Assembly (NCBI GenBank): GCA_050084515.1 | Contig: CM114271.1 | Span: forward strand, 58,652,001 to 58,716,000 | Length of the DNA stretch: 64,000 nt | Direction: 5' to 3' | Source: Blasia pusilla | Lineage: Eukaryota > Marchantiophyta > Marchantiopsida > Blasiales | Part shown: one piece after another, positions 53,762 to 64,000 of the stretch | Layout: every line of letters begins with the position of its first letter | Numbering within the stretch: the stretch's first letter is position 1 | Position numbers and translations under genes: made by a program | The notes under the pieces: model-generated | Database searches by the model: none | What the model saw: only the letters and a program-made list of their open reading frames with translations | Told to the model about the DNA's origin: nothing

Positions 53762-55327
53762 CCTCAGAGAAATGATTTATGTGCGGGGGTCACCAAAGAG
53801 AAGGCTTAGAAGAGGGTAAAATTCTATATCTGGGAGAGAGCTTGGAAGCTCATTTCTTTCTTTTTTGAACCTCCTTCTATGCGGAAACATAATTATGGTA
53901 TCTTGCCTACGTGGTAGTGATTTAAAAAAAAATCATCAATGAATATCTTGGCACTATTAATATGTAGTATTTCTTGTGAATGATCTCGAGCCTCTCACTA
54001 TAAGAGATGGTTTGGTTTGACATATACGAAAATTTTATGATATGAGAGTCTCGATGTACTTTAGGTTTATTGCAAACCTTTTGGTATATGATCTTGTGTG
54101 TGTTTGGTTTCCATGATTGAGTATGGTTTCCAAGTTGTTGAGATTATTAAATGATGACAACGATGTATGTTGTGTAACGATATTCATGTGTGTGACAAAA
54201 AATTACAAAGGGGAGATTGGAGGGGGTTCCTCAACATCTTGAGGGATGGATACGTATGGATCCTTTCTCAAGACCCAGTGAGGGCAAATTATTTTGTACC
54301 CAAATCGAAGGAGATATGAAAGAAGTACACCTACTTCATCCATATCTCCCATGAGAAAATGAGCCGAGAGTAGACACAAATCCTCTCCATTTCTTGATAG
54401 AGTATAGGTATGAAGATGGCATAGAACTAGAAACAACATTCTTGGGTGATCCAAAGATGTTAACAAGATGGAATAACCCTTCCTTCCATCTTCATGTCAA
54501 AAAGTCAAGTATAGAATCCTACTATTTTCCTCCCTTTGAAGCAAATGATGGACTTTTTTGGGAATGCTAGTAGGATTCCTTTCACTAGATGAATACCACT
54601 AGCATAAAAATGATAGTTTTCCATAAATGAAAATACTTTTAGGGGAACAATGTTTAAGGGGACAATTTTATGAGAACCCAAAAAAAATATTGTTATTGGG
54701 GTACTCGTAATTCCTTGAGAAATATGGATATTATCAAATTAGAAGAATCTATATACTAATTGGAGTAAGCAGTTTTTTTAACCCTCCTCAATTTTGGAAA
54801 ATGCAGTTTTTTTTAACCCTCCTCATTTTGACACGTCACTAGATTTCTTTCAAAAATACTTTATACTTCTTTACTTTATCCAAAGAGATTAGTAAAGAAG
54901 GGAAACTATTAAATAGGGATCGGCACGTCGCACGATCTTTCCTAGTGATATCAAATTCCCAAAACCATTCCGCAATCCCAACTCCATGATCCTTCTTCCC
55001 CTTCATCCCATATGTGCAAACAATAATTGACGTATATCTCTCAACCAATGTTTATGGTGACCCCTTTCAAGGAATTCGTTCATGTTCTTCCATACGCGTG
55101 TTCTTGTCTATGGGAAGGGGAAGGGGAGGAGGGCCTACGTCGGACCAGGTGTGACCAGTTTTCCTTCCTTTCTCAAAAGAATCTTGCGTTCTCTTTTTTC
55201 CTTCTTTCATGATTTAAGGGGAGTTCAGATGTTAGGTATTGCCCTTTTTCATGCTTTGTTTATGTCATATATTTCTGCTTCCTTTTCCGGATGGATTGTC
55301 GGGTTCCCTATTTACAATTGTTTTTGG

Positions 55328-55403
55328 ATGGAATTTGACATTCCCCTTTTCCCCTTCTTTTCAGGACGGAAAAGAAGGGGAAAAGGGGAATGTCAAATTC
55401 CAT
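55328..55403. repeat. Perfect 35-bp inverted repeat with 6-nt loop
   Basis: Left arm 55328-55362 and right arm 55369-55403 are exact reverse complements over 35 bases, with the loop AGGACG (55363-55368). The arms contain alternating CCCC/TTTT blocks and are not simple sequence. Transcription from either strand would give a fully paired hairpin. Confidence 0.9.
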
Positions 55404-55778
55404 CTGTTGCGAGTGGAATTTCCAGTTCTCTGTATTCGTTGACTGCCTCCTTTCTTTCCTTTTCAAGTGCGATTCATGTCGCTGGATCTATAGATTGTAG
55501 ACCCAAAGGGATGTAAATCTTCGAAACAGCACCATCGCCGTACACGGTTGGGGTCTTTGGACTTGACAAGTGACGTTTAGCGGTCCTCGCGCTTTCTCAT
55601 CGGGAAGATCCCGCGCACAGGATTTACGCGAGACCAGCGAAAGCTGCCGGTCGATGTCCTGAATAGAATAATTTTTGGATGATGCTAAAAGGTCTCTCAA
55701 TGGATCATTCGGACTGAACGGTCCAATCGACTGCCACACAGAGAGAGACTGTACTCATTAAGTAGTACCTGTCGTAGC

Positions 55779-55811
<33 letters not shown>

Positions 55812-57937
55812 TCAGCGCACAGTCTGCAGAAGAAGTTTGGGATGTTGCTGATTGTGGATTTTATCGAAGGGGTAATGTTTGATGACTCCCAAGAATATTT
55901 ATGTGGGACAGCAGAGCTGACGAGCAAGATTCTTCACTGTCATAGAACTTTCCTCCACTTTGGTATTGCATACTGTATACTAGAATAATCGAGGCAAACC
56001 AACGACAGCTTGTTTCGTTGAAAAGAAGAGTGTAAGGGGGGGGTGTTGGAGCGGCGGGGGGAAATCGAGTGAACCACAGGTCTCGACAGCTATTTATTTA
56101 AGTTTCATTCATGAGTTATCCTTTTTGTTTTTCAGTGTGAGTCTCTGGGAAGCGTTGAAATCTCGTGACTGAAGCGGACCACAGGTGAAGGCTTAGAAAA
56201 TACCGTATAAGGCTTAAGGGAGCATTCTTCAAATGTCTCATTTGACAAACAGTCAGAAGTCCTGCGCCAAACAACGAAGAGTCTTACGCTTCGCAGATTC
56301 GCTTGAGATGCCTTACGCGGTGGAAAGCCGAATTAGAGAAAAATAGGGTGGATTCAATCCTCACATTTTTGCTCGAACAGGTTCGTCCATATCATTCCAG
56401 TTCTGCATCCGCTGGCATTTGTGTGGAGGACTAGGAGATTTGTAAGGCACCCTGTATCGTTGCAAATAGACAAATTTTGTTGACTCTGCTCTCTTGCAAA
56501 TTGATATAGCAGCACCTTTGACAACGATGCCTTGCGTGAAAGTTTCGTCTCTTGTTCTTCTTCCGAGACGCTTTTAACATGTTTCAACTTGTATCTTGAA
56601 GACACTGCAGTTTCTTTCTGAAACTATTGTGGTGAAAGTACTTCTTCGGCCACATTTGCAACTACGTTACAATCTCTAAGCTTCACTTAGAATTTTGATA
56701 TGATCTACTCCATTCCAGACCAAATTAGTAGTATTGCACCGTCTTCTTATCCTAGAGGATTGATATGATCTCCGTTCAAAGACTGCGATGCCAAGGTCAG
56801 AGAATCTTTGTGAATGGTCCAGACCGTTAGAGTTTAAGACATCTCGTTAAGAGGAGAAGAAGTCGATGAAGAGACGATAGACTTTCACGAGAACAAACGC
56901 CTTTGCCAGTCGTGACTTGGTAACCTGAGTTGAATGAAGGTGCCAACAATAATTTTGTTAATTTGACAAATGAGTAGGGTTACACCACATTCATGTACTT
57001 CTAAGCAGCAACGCTTCGCAGCTGAAAATATTCCGAAATAACTAGTGGACAACTAGAAAATTAACCTGGTGAGAAAAGATCAGATGATCCGTCCGTCTCA
57101 TCAAACATTTTTCACAGTGCAATTTTAAAGATTCAAGGAATTGAACACGGTGCTCTCGATGTTCAACCTCTCATAGAAGACGCAGATGGTAGAAGATTTC
57201 TGACATATAAATGCTTTAACGTATTTCAATCCTCAGATCCATCCCCTCAATGACGTATGTATGGCACTCGAAGCTGAACGCAAGAGGAGCCATCGCCGAA
57301 TCCAAGCAACTAAAGGCGGGTTTCTTCGCAGAAAATCCAGTCCTATAATTTGTTCTGGTGAAGAAAGTACCAGATGGAACTCTGAAGCTTTGTCGCAATG
57401 GTATCGCAAGATTCGAAGGTCCTGGAACTAAGATGAGCTTCTTGTCACTTGCATCCTACATGGTCATAATCTATTCTTCTCTCAGAGTGCTTGAATTTAC
57501 GCGCACAGTGGATGAATTCTATGGAAGCAAGGAATCACAATCATGTATGTTGATCATGCGCATAGAGTCACTCCGCGGCTCACTGATCGAAAAATGAACT
57601 CTGGCCCGCGCTTCCTCCTAACTAGCCTGAATTTAAGGTGCGTTCGAATTTAAGCTACCTGACCCCTGTGTAAACGATGGTTTCAATTCATGGAGTCCTA
57701 GCCAGCCTGGGGCGCTCGGAGTGCGGGATAAATCAGGTGCCAGCGCTCACTTTGATTTGAATTTGAATTCAAACGTGTAGAGACGAAGCGAATCGGCCCT
57801 TAGTGATGTCCTTCGAAACGATGCTCTCAGTGGCTTCCGTAGAACTTCGAATCAACGACGTTGAGGAGGTTTCGGAAGAGTATATGTTCGTCTGGTAAGG
57901 TGTGTGTTAATCAGTGTGAACCGCAATTTGATAATCG

Positions 57938-57978
57938 TGGAGAGAGAGAGGGAGAGAGAGAGAGAGGGAGAGGGAGGG
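57938..57978 (+). promoter_or_regulatory. GA-rich tract upstream of GMC oxidoreductase
   Basis: GAGAGAGAGGGAGAGAGA-type sequence about 90-125 bp before the start codon. GA/CT tracts at this place are common in plant 5' UTRs and can be bound by BBR/BPC factors (family knowledge). Confidence 0.4.
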
Positions 57979-58063
57979 TCTACACTCTGGGGAGAGGTGG
58001 GTAGGGAGGGTTGGGTGGTGGAGAGGAACGAATTGAAATCACTTCGTCAAAAGGTTCCCGACC

Positions 58064-60812
58064 ATGGCGCGGCAAAGCTTCTTCCCGGTAGTAGTGCTGT
58101 TCTTAATGAGCTTGAATCGGAGCTTGTTGGTGCAAGCAGCTGGTAAGCGTGTCCATCCTACTTCTGGTTTTTGCGTCCAAAATCTTGTTGTATTTCTTCT
58201 TGCTTGATTGTCGTGCAAAATGTGGAAGGACACCCTAAACGCATGCACCGAAGAGCCTGCACGTCCTGCTCGTTTTGTGCCCGTAAGTTGCCGAAGAAAT
58301 CTCCATTAAAAAGGCTACGTTTGTTTGAGAGACACTCATGGGGGACTCAGGTTGCTGCGCTGTAAAAAACGAGTTCATGGATGGACGGGAGATAATAATA
58401 CAGTGTCTCATCTCGTACTTGAGTGACATCTTTTAAGTAGGTTCCTGTTTGCTGATAGGAGTGACCGACATATTGACATCTAAACAGCAAAGTTCGGAAA
58501 ACAACTTTTTGATTGGAGTACCTTGCAATTGTCGTCCATAAATTTGAATGGACTAGCTTTTCGTCCAAATGCAGATGGTCTAATAACACAAGACCTCCCT
58601 TTGTGCAGACGGGAAGTACTCTTTTGTGACGAATTCTAGCCTCGCAGCTACACATAAAGAATATGATTACATAATTGTTGGTGGAGGCACATCTGGCTGT
58701 CCTCTTGCATCAACTCTTTCACAAAACTTTACGGTGCTTTTGCTGGAGCGGGGAGGAGCACCCTTTGGAAATCCAAATGTCGAAAATACCTTGAATTTCG
58801 CAGAGGTCCTGACAGATATCAATGACACTACCATCACTCCAGCGGAAGGGTTCATGTCAGAGGATGGTGTTCTGAATCGACGTGCGCGTGTGCTTGGCGG
58901 GGGCACCTGTATCAACGCAGGTTTCTACAGTCGGGCGGAAAGCGAATGGATAACCGAGAGAGGGATGAACGAGGGTCGAGTAAATGAATCATACGAGTGG
59001 GTGGAGAATGTCGTGGCTTCATTTCCTTCCATAGGAATCTGGCAAACGGCTGTGAAAGATGGGCTTCTTGAGATTGGCATCACACCTGATAACGGAAATA
59101 CATACGAGCACTTGGTTGGAACCAAAGTTGGTGGCACGATCTTCGACAGCGAGGGAAATCGTCGCACAGCTGCGGATCTTTTGCAGTACGCAAACCCTGA
59201 CAATATCGACGTTTTGCTGTATGCCACTGCGCACCAGATAACGTTCGACTTGAATGAAGGTATGCACTTTGTGTCCTGAAACCTCCCCGAAAGATTTTAA
59301 TGCAAGCACACTTGACTGATTTCGAAAAATCTGTTGGTGACACTTCAGGTTTACAAAATGCTCTGCGGTCTTTCAACTTTGCCGCAATCCATTTTAGTTA
59401 TGTTGACGTTGTTGGAGACAACTCGGTGACCATGCGAATTACAGATATGCCATATGAGGCATGGATAGAATGTACCAGGATCTTCGGCATCCTGTTCCGG
59501 AGTAGAGTCGTAATACTATGTCAAATCTTTCTCAAAGGGGAGGTACTGAAAGGAACAAGATTGAACACAGGCATCCTGACTGACAAAAAGTGGTGGTTTG
59601 TTCGGTTTGGATGCGTTCAGCAACCGGTGGAGTTCCGAGGGCGACTGGCATCCTTTATACTGATGAGCAAGGTAGGGGACATCAGGCAACACTGAAAGCA
59701 TCAATAGGGAGTGAGCTGATACTGGCTGCGGGGGCAATTGGGAGCCCACAGCTACTCATGCTAAGCGGCGTTGGACCCTCCCGACATCTCCAGGAGTTCG
59801 ACATTCCCATTGTTTTGGACCAGCCAGCGGTTGGTCAAAACATGGCCGACAATCCTTGCGTCACTATGCTGGTGCCGTCCCGACTGCCTCTTGAAACTTC
59901 TCTGATTGCTACCGTAGGAATCTTGTCAACAGGATTCTTCATAGAAGCGGCCAGTGGCTCGGTTTCAGCCTTCGATGAAGTTCAATCTTTGAACACTCTG
60001 GATCCCGATTACCGAACTCAAGATCTGGTGGCCAACTTCTCCAGAGCTGTGGCACTGTTCCCCGACGAAGCCAGAAACGGTATAGCGCAATCCGGTATGC
60101 TGCTCGGAAAATTAGCCAGCCCTGTCTCGAGAGGTGAGTTGAAACTCAACTCCTCAGATGTACGTCACAGTCCCCGCGTTCTATTCAACTACTTCTCAGA
60201 TCCACAGGACATGTACGCCTGTGTGGAAGGCGTGAGAACCATGTTGCAGCTACTCAAGTCCACGCCGTTCACGAATATCACGTATGCGACGCTACCTGAG
60301 TCTGTTTTGGCCTACTCGGGTTTCGTTGCGCCCCTAGTCCCTCCGACCAATGAAGCGGCCCTTTTATCACAATGGTGTCGTCAGACGCTGGTCACGATAT
60401 GGCACTTTCATGGCGGATGCCAGGAGGGGGTGGTGGTAGATCAAGCCTACAAGGTCCTGGGAGTGGACGCTCTACGCGTGATAGACGGATCCACTTTCAA
60501 TTCGTCCCCGGGCACAAATCCACAGGCCACTGTCATGATGCTTGGCAGGTAGGTTCATTGCACCTGTTCACCCTCACTCAGGACGATCTGTTCGCTTTCT
60601 GTCCCTGGTAGTCATGTTTTGTTTGATGCAAGGACGAGGTGCGTGCTCACTGCTCTTGACGACGATCTCATCCACTGCTCTCAGCGGACAGAATGTCTAC
60701 AGTATTCTGCTTCAGAAGTTACTTAGCTCGGTTTTCACTTACCTTGTGCCATTGCGCTCGCAGGTACATGGGCCTCCAAATGCTCGACGAGCGCACAAAT
60801 TTGGCAGAATAA
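58064..60812 (+). CDS. HOTHEAD-like GMC (FAD) oxidoreductase, four exons
   Basis: Secreted or ER-targeted flavoprotein of the HOTHEAD/mandelonitrile-lyase group. HOTHEAD is implicated in oxidation of long-chain omega-hydroxy fatty acids for cuticle. Exons by splice reading: 58064-58142, 58609-59259, 59621-60548, 60764-60812. Phases are consistent and give 568 aa. Exon 1 is a signal peptide (MARQSFFPVVVLFLM). Exon 2 has the FAD-binding YDYIIVGGGTSGCPLA, the GMC motif RARVLGGGTCINAGFYSRA and LLYATAHQITFD. Exon 3 has RATGILYTDEQGRGH, ILAAGAIGSPQLLMLSGVGP, QNMADNPCVTML, the active-site histidine in TIWHFHGGC, and GTNPQATVMMLGR. Exon 4 adds YMGLQMLDERTNLAE. It appears intact. The physiological substrate cannot be read from sequence. 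Confidence 0.93.
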
Positions 60813-61632
60813 TGTCTTAGATCTTGGATGGCACATGAGCAAATTATCATCGTAGGTAGCAGAATATGAGACTATATGTCGAGGGCGCAAAAATAGGTGA
60901 CTGTTATATGTCAATAGGGAGCAAAGTTAAACGAGATGTTTACTTCTGTGAGTCTTAGGCAACATTTGTACGACATTCTTGGGATCGTCCACATCTGTGG
61001 AAACGGCCCAAATACTTTCTTTACCGGAGATGAACCTACTTATCTATGTATTTACACTATCATTTCTTCGATATGTCTTCCCATCTCAAGGTGGATAGCC
61101 ACACGTTCCCGTTTTGCGAGTGGCTGTGTCGAACTCTTTCCTATGATCAACGAACGATCTCACAAGTTCTATCTTTTCCTTCCACCTTCCCGTCCTTTCT
61201 TGTGAGGATTTCCTTTCCACTGACGGCTGATCCGCCCGTTTCAGGTGACTACAGAACATACAACCGACAATCACCGGCTTATGTGGTGATTGCAGAGGCT
61301 CCCTTCGAAGAATTGCATGGCACGGGTATATTGAATAAACTCGTGCTTAGCAATCTTAGACGTCCAAACCTGGGAAGTTGCTATTTTATTTTTCTCTAGG
61401 TACAGTCTAATGAGTTGCCAGAGCTTGAGCTCCGGTTCCCTCGACTATACACATGCTTGACATTCTAATCCGCGACGCCGGGAAAGACTCATCTGGACGC
61501 GATTCCGAAGTTTGAAGAACGCTTCCGGAGGTCTTTGACACTTGTTCCGCTATCAGGAATGACTTAGTTTAGCATCCGTACAGCCACCAACCAACAAACA
61601 CGAGTGATTTATTGATAGCATGAATGAAGGCA
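60813..61632. other. Convergent 3' intergenic region
   Basis: The interval lies between the stop codons of the GMC gene (plus) and the serine acetyltransferase gene (minus), and must contain both 3' UTRs. No coding domain or repeat is recognised. Confidence 0.55.
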
Positions 61633-62823
61633 TCAAATAACATAATCGGACCAATGTTTGATGAAAGAGGTGTGGTCCATCGTCTCACTGGGAGTATCCT
61701 TATTCGAGACAGGATTTTTTTTCCCTCCCACCAACCGCGCTGGGTTTCCCACCGCAGTGGAGTGAGGTGGAACATCGTGTAAAACGACCGAACCCGCTCC
61801 TATTTTCGCACCATCTCCGATAGAAATCGGTCCTAGGATGGTGGCTCCAGCACCAATTAACACCCCGTCTCCAATCTTGGGATGTCGATCGCCACCCACA
61901 GCACCAGTTCCGCCCAGTGTAACCTGGTGGAGGATGGAAACGTTATTGCCGATTACTGCGGTCTCGCCCACCACCACCCCCGTCGCATGGTCTAAGAGAA
62001 TTCCCCTGCCGATGCGAGCACCGGGATGAATATCCACATGTAAAACCTCCGAGACTCTACTTTGGATAGCTAGGGCTAAGGACTGCCTGCCTTGACTCCA
62101 GAGACGATGGGCGACTCGGTGAGCCTGTAAGGCAAGAAAGCCTTTGAAATTCAGCAAACAATGAGAGTAGGAAACGCAGGCCGGATCCCTGTCCTTGACA
62201 GCTGCGATGTCCGCGCGAATGCTGTCACGAATCCAGTCGTCCTCCATGATGGTGTCGATGATGAGGCTGACCAATTGAGTGCTGAGGAAGGTGACGCTGC
62301 AAAGCTTGTTGCCGAGGTGGAAGGCAAGAGAGCGCTCCAGCGATCGATGAGCCAGAATAGTGGAGTACAAGTAACTCGCCAGCGCAGGCTCCACCTCAGA
62401 GCCGTAGCGTGCTTCAGCTCGCATTTGTAGCCAGATTCCATCTTCTTGGTCCAGCAACGGAGTCGCGCCCGTGGAGGCCGGAACATGCACGGCTTGCCCG
62501 GAGCCTACCTGAGACAAACTCTGTTCGAAAGCACTGCTCAAATTCTCTCTCAGGAGGGTCGCGGCGACTCGGTCTCCATTCCCAGCGCCTCTCTCTTCCA
62601 TGAGAATGGATGACGGAACGGCGACTTCCACCGACTTGCTCATCTTCATCTTCTTCTTCCCCCACACGGAAGCGTTAGAGCGGACGCGAGGAGGAGGAGC
62701 AGAGCCGCTGGAGGACAGAGAAGGCCAAACTCTGACCGAATTCGGAATGCTGGAGGTGAAAGCTGTGGGCAGTTTTCCGGAGCTTGAAAGGGCCGGCCAC
62801 GACTGCTCCAACACCTTCTCCAT
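61633..62823 (-). CDS. SERAT: Serine acetyltransferase, intronless, with organelle-type N terminus
   Basis: Makes O-acetylserine from serine and acetyl-CoA, the entry step of cysteine synthesis, and binds O-acetylserine (thiol) lyase in the cysteine synthase complex. 396 aa from ATG 62823 (MEKVLEQSWPALSSSGK). The first ~75 residues are Ser/Pro/basic-rich, like a plastid or mitochondrial transit peptide. The N-terminal SAT domain follows (GIWLQMRAEARYGSEVEPAL, DIAAVKDRDPAC, NFKGFLALQAHRVAH). The left-handed beta-helix of hexapeptide repeats comes next (VDIHPGARIGRGILLDHATG, NVSILHQVTLGG, HPKIGDGVLIGAGATILG). The protein ends WSDYVI; a C-terminal Ile is the residue inserted into the lyase active site in the complex. 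Absence of introns is normal for some plant SERAT genes. An upstream in-frame extension has no ATG. Confidence 0.95.
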   Translation of the reverse strand: MEKVLEQSWPALSSSGKLPTAFTSSIPNSVRVWPSLSSSGSAPPPRVRSNASVWGKKKMKMSKSVEVAVPSSILMEERGAGNGDRVAATLLRENLSSAFEQSLSQVGSGQAVHVPASTGATPLLDQEDGIWLQMRAEARYGSEVEPALASYLYSTILAHRSLERSLAFHLGNKLCSVTFLSTQLVSLIIDTIMEDDWIRDSIRADIAAVKDRDPACVSYSHCLLNFKGFLALQAHRVAHRLWSQGRQSLALAIQSRVSEVLHVDIHPGARIGRGILLDHATGVVVGETAVIGNNVSILHQVTLGGTGAVGGDRHPKIGDGVLIGAGATILGPISIGDGAKIGAGSVVLHDVPPHSTAVGNPARLVGGKKNPVSNKDTPSETMDHTSFIKHWSDYVI

Positions 62824-64000
62824 CTCGACACGGCCGAACTTGCACTCCACCGGATCCTCCCCTCGCACGCCGGCTCGACGATTATACCCTCGCGACTGAT
62901 ACCACGAAACTCTGCAAGCAACACAAAACCAAACCCGCGTACGCTATCAAAATAGACGAGCTCCGCCGTGAACCCCAACCCAAACGACGCTACTCCCTCC
63001 AGAAACTATCGCGCAGATTGACGCCAAATCCTCTCCCACCGACGACACCAGACACCACGAACGACATGTATTTACAATGAAACCGATCCATCTGCGCCAG
63101 CCATCTGTAACCTTCGGCCTACGCGTTTCTCCCGCGCCCGCTGGACGATACGCCCAATCCGAATCCAACCAACCTGACCCCAAACCGACCCGACCGAAAC
63201 TGATGCACTAGTGCACTTGCTTCCCTCGGACTCCAAGGCTCGGAGGAGTTATAATGACCGCAGGCTCCGGCCTCACGCCCTGTGAGCGAGGGAGGGCCCG
63301 AGGGTTTCCCACCCAGTTTCCTGCTCCTCCTCCTCCTCCTCTTCGTCCTCTCCCTTCTCCTAGCCGCTCCCCGTCCAGACTCTCGGATACCGGACCCTCG
63401 CCGAGAATATTCTTGTCAGTTATGCACAGTGCCTTCGCTTTAATGAGAAACGTGACAGGTTACGGCGTTCGCCCCTCGTGTCCCGTACGAGGCTCCAGCA
63501 CACGCCTTTTCGTTCATCGTCTTTTTCTGGATTCTGGAACGATAAACGAAATTGCTAGGGCTGCTCGCTCGCGCTGGGTCGATTCAACAGCGGAGCTCTC
63601 CGGACGCTCCTCCTCCTGGGAAACTGCCAGGCCCGAGGGGACCTTCGTCGGACCCTACCTCCCGTTTCTCCTCCTTGCCGCGCAGTCCTTCTTGCTTCTT
63701 CGTTGCTGATTACGGCTGCTGCTGCTACCTACCTGGCAATCGACGATTCGATCTTGTCTGAACGCGTGCCTCTCTCTGAGAATCTAGCCCCTCGGCGGTG
63801 TTTTCCAGCCTCCGGCTCGCTGCCCAGCAGTGGTTAGCCGAGACGAGTTAGGGATTGGGGACGATCGAAATCCATCGTCTGCTACTTTGCGGCTACCTCG
63901 AGCGTTCCTCGACCAGAAACCCGCCACGCTTTTCCAGGCATCCGTCTCCGATCGAACACCGAGCAAAGATTGCCGCTCCAGAGAGCTTGTGGACGAAAGG
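62824..64000. other. GC-rich upstream region of SERAT
   Basis: It contains the SERAT promoter and 5' UTR. CTCCTCCTCCTCCTC runs occur near 63326. Several reading frames are open because of high GC content, but none shows a recognisable domain. A divergent gene to the right is possible, but I do not see its coding start. Confidence 0.5.

Larger units (their letters stand above)
53762..58063. other. Intergenic region between MULE and GMC oxidoreductase
   Basis: No coding gene is recognised. Contents: a perfect 35-bp hairpin (55328-55403), a GA microsatellite at about 55788-55812, and a GA-rich stretch at 57938-57978 just upstream of the GMC gene. Reading frames such as 55082-55516 overlap the hairpin and have no domain. 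Confidence 0.5.

Noticed and set aside
62824-62868. N-terminal extension of serine acetyltransferase to 411 codons
   Set aside because: The extension starts with GTG, not ATG; the first ATG in frame is at 62823.
1-64000. tRNA, rRNA or other structural RNA genes
   Set aside because: No complete cloverleaf or rRNA signature was seen by eye; only isolated A-box or B-box words. A tRNAscan or Infernal run would be decisive.

Overview
The window looks like nuclear DNA of a land plant (streptophyte). Four host genes have plant-type families and canonical GT-AG introns: a CYP18-1/PPIL3 cyclophilin, a vacuolar sorting receptor, a HOTHEAD-like GMC oxidoreductase, and a plastid/mitochondrial-type serine acetyltransferase. 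A seed-free plant (bryophyte or lycophyte) is my guess, because the methyltransferase carried by the retrotransposons is of the linear-order DNMT3 type; the sequence alone does not settle the species.

Layout. 0.2-10.2 kb: a degenerate Ty3/gypsy element on the minus strand (copy 1). Its order is gag, protease, DNA cytosine-C5 methyltransferase, reverse transcriptase, RNase H, integrase, PHD finger. 12.8-14.9 kb: five-exon CYP18-1 (minus). 17.2-19.0 kb: intronless vacuolar sorting receptor (minus). 21.8-22.3 kb: a possible small secreted protein (minus). 24.2-28.9 kb: a different, decayed, 3'-truncated Ty3/gypsy element (plus). 30.6-53.8 kb: one very large Mutator-like element (MULE) that I infer from ~70-bp terminal inverted repeats. 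It holds a broken MULE transposase, large arrays built on a GGCGGCTATTCACAG-type motif, a coiled-coil gene fragment, a transposon-type pseudogene and an intact two-exon gene for a 499-aa protein. At 44.3-50.9 kb it is interrupted by a second copy of the methyltransferase/PHD retrotransposon (copy 2). 58.1-60.8 kb: four-exon GMC oxidoreductase (plus). 61.6-62.8 kb: serine acetyltransferase (minus), converging on it.

The most notable system is the retrotransposon family seen twice. Its Pol polyprotein carries both a chromatin 'writer' (a DNMT3-like cytosine methyltransferase between protease and reverse transcriptase) and a chromatin 'reader' (a C4HC3 PHD finger at the integrase C terminus, where chromoviruses carry a chromodomain). 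Both copies are dead by different lesions, yet the same domain order is visible in each. The MULE is the second notable object, for its size, its motif arrays that fill introns and spacers, and its passenger genes.
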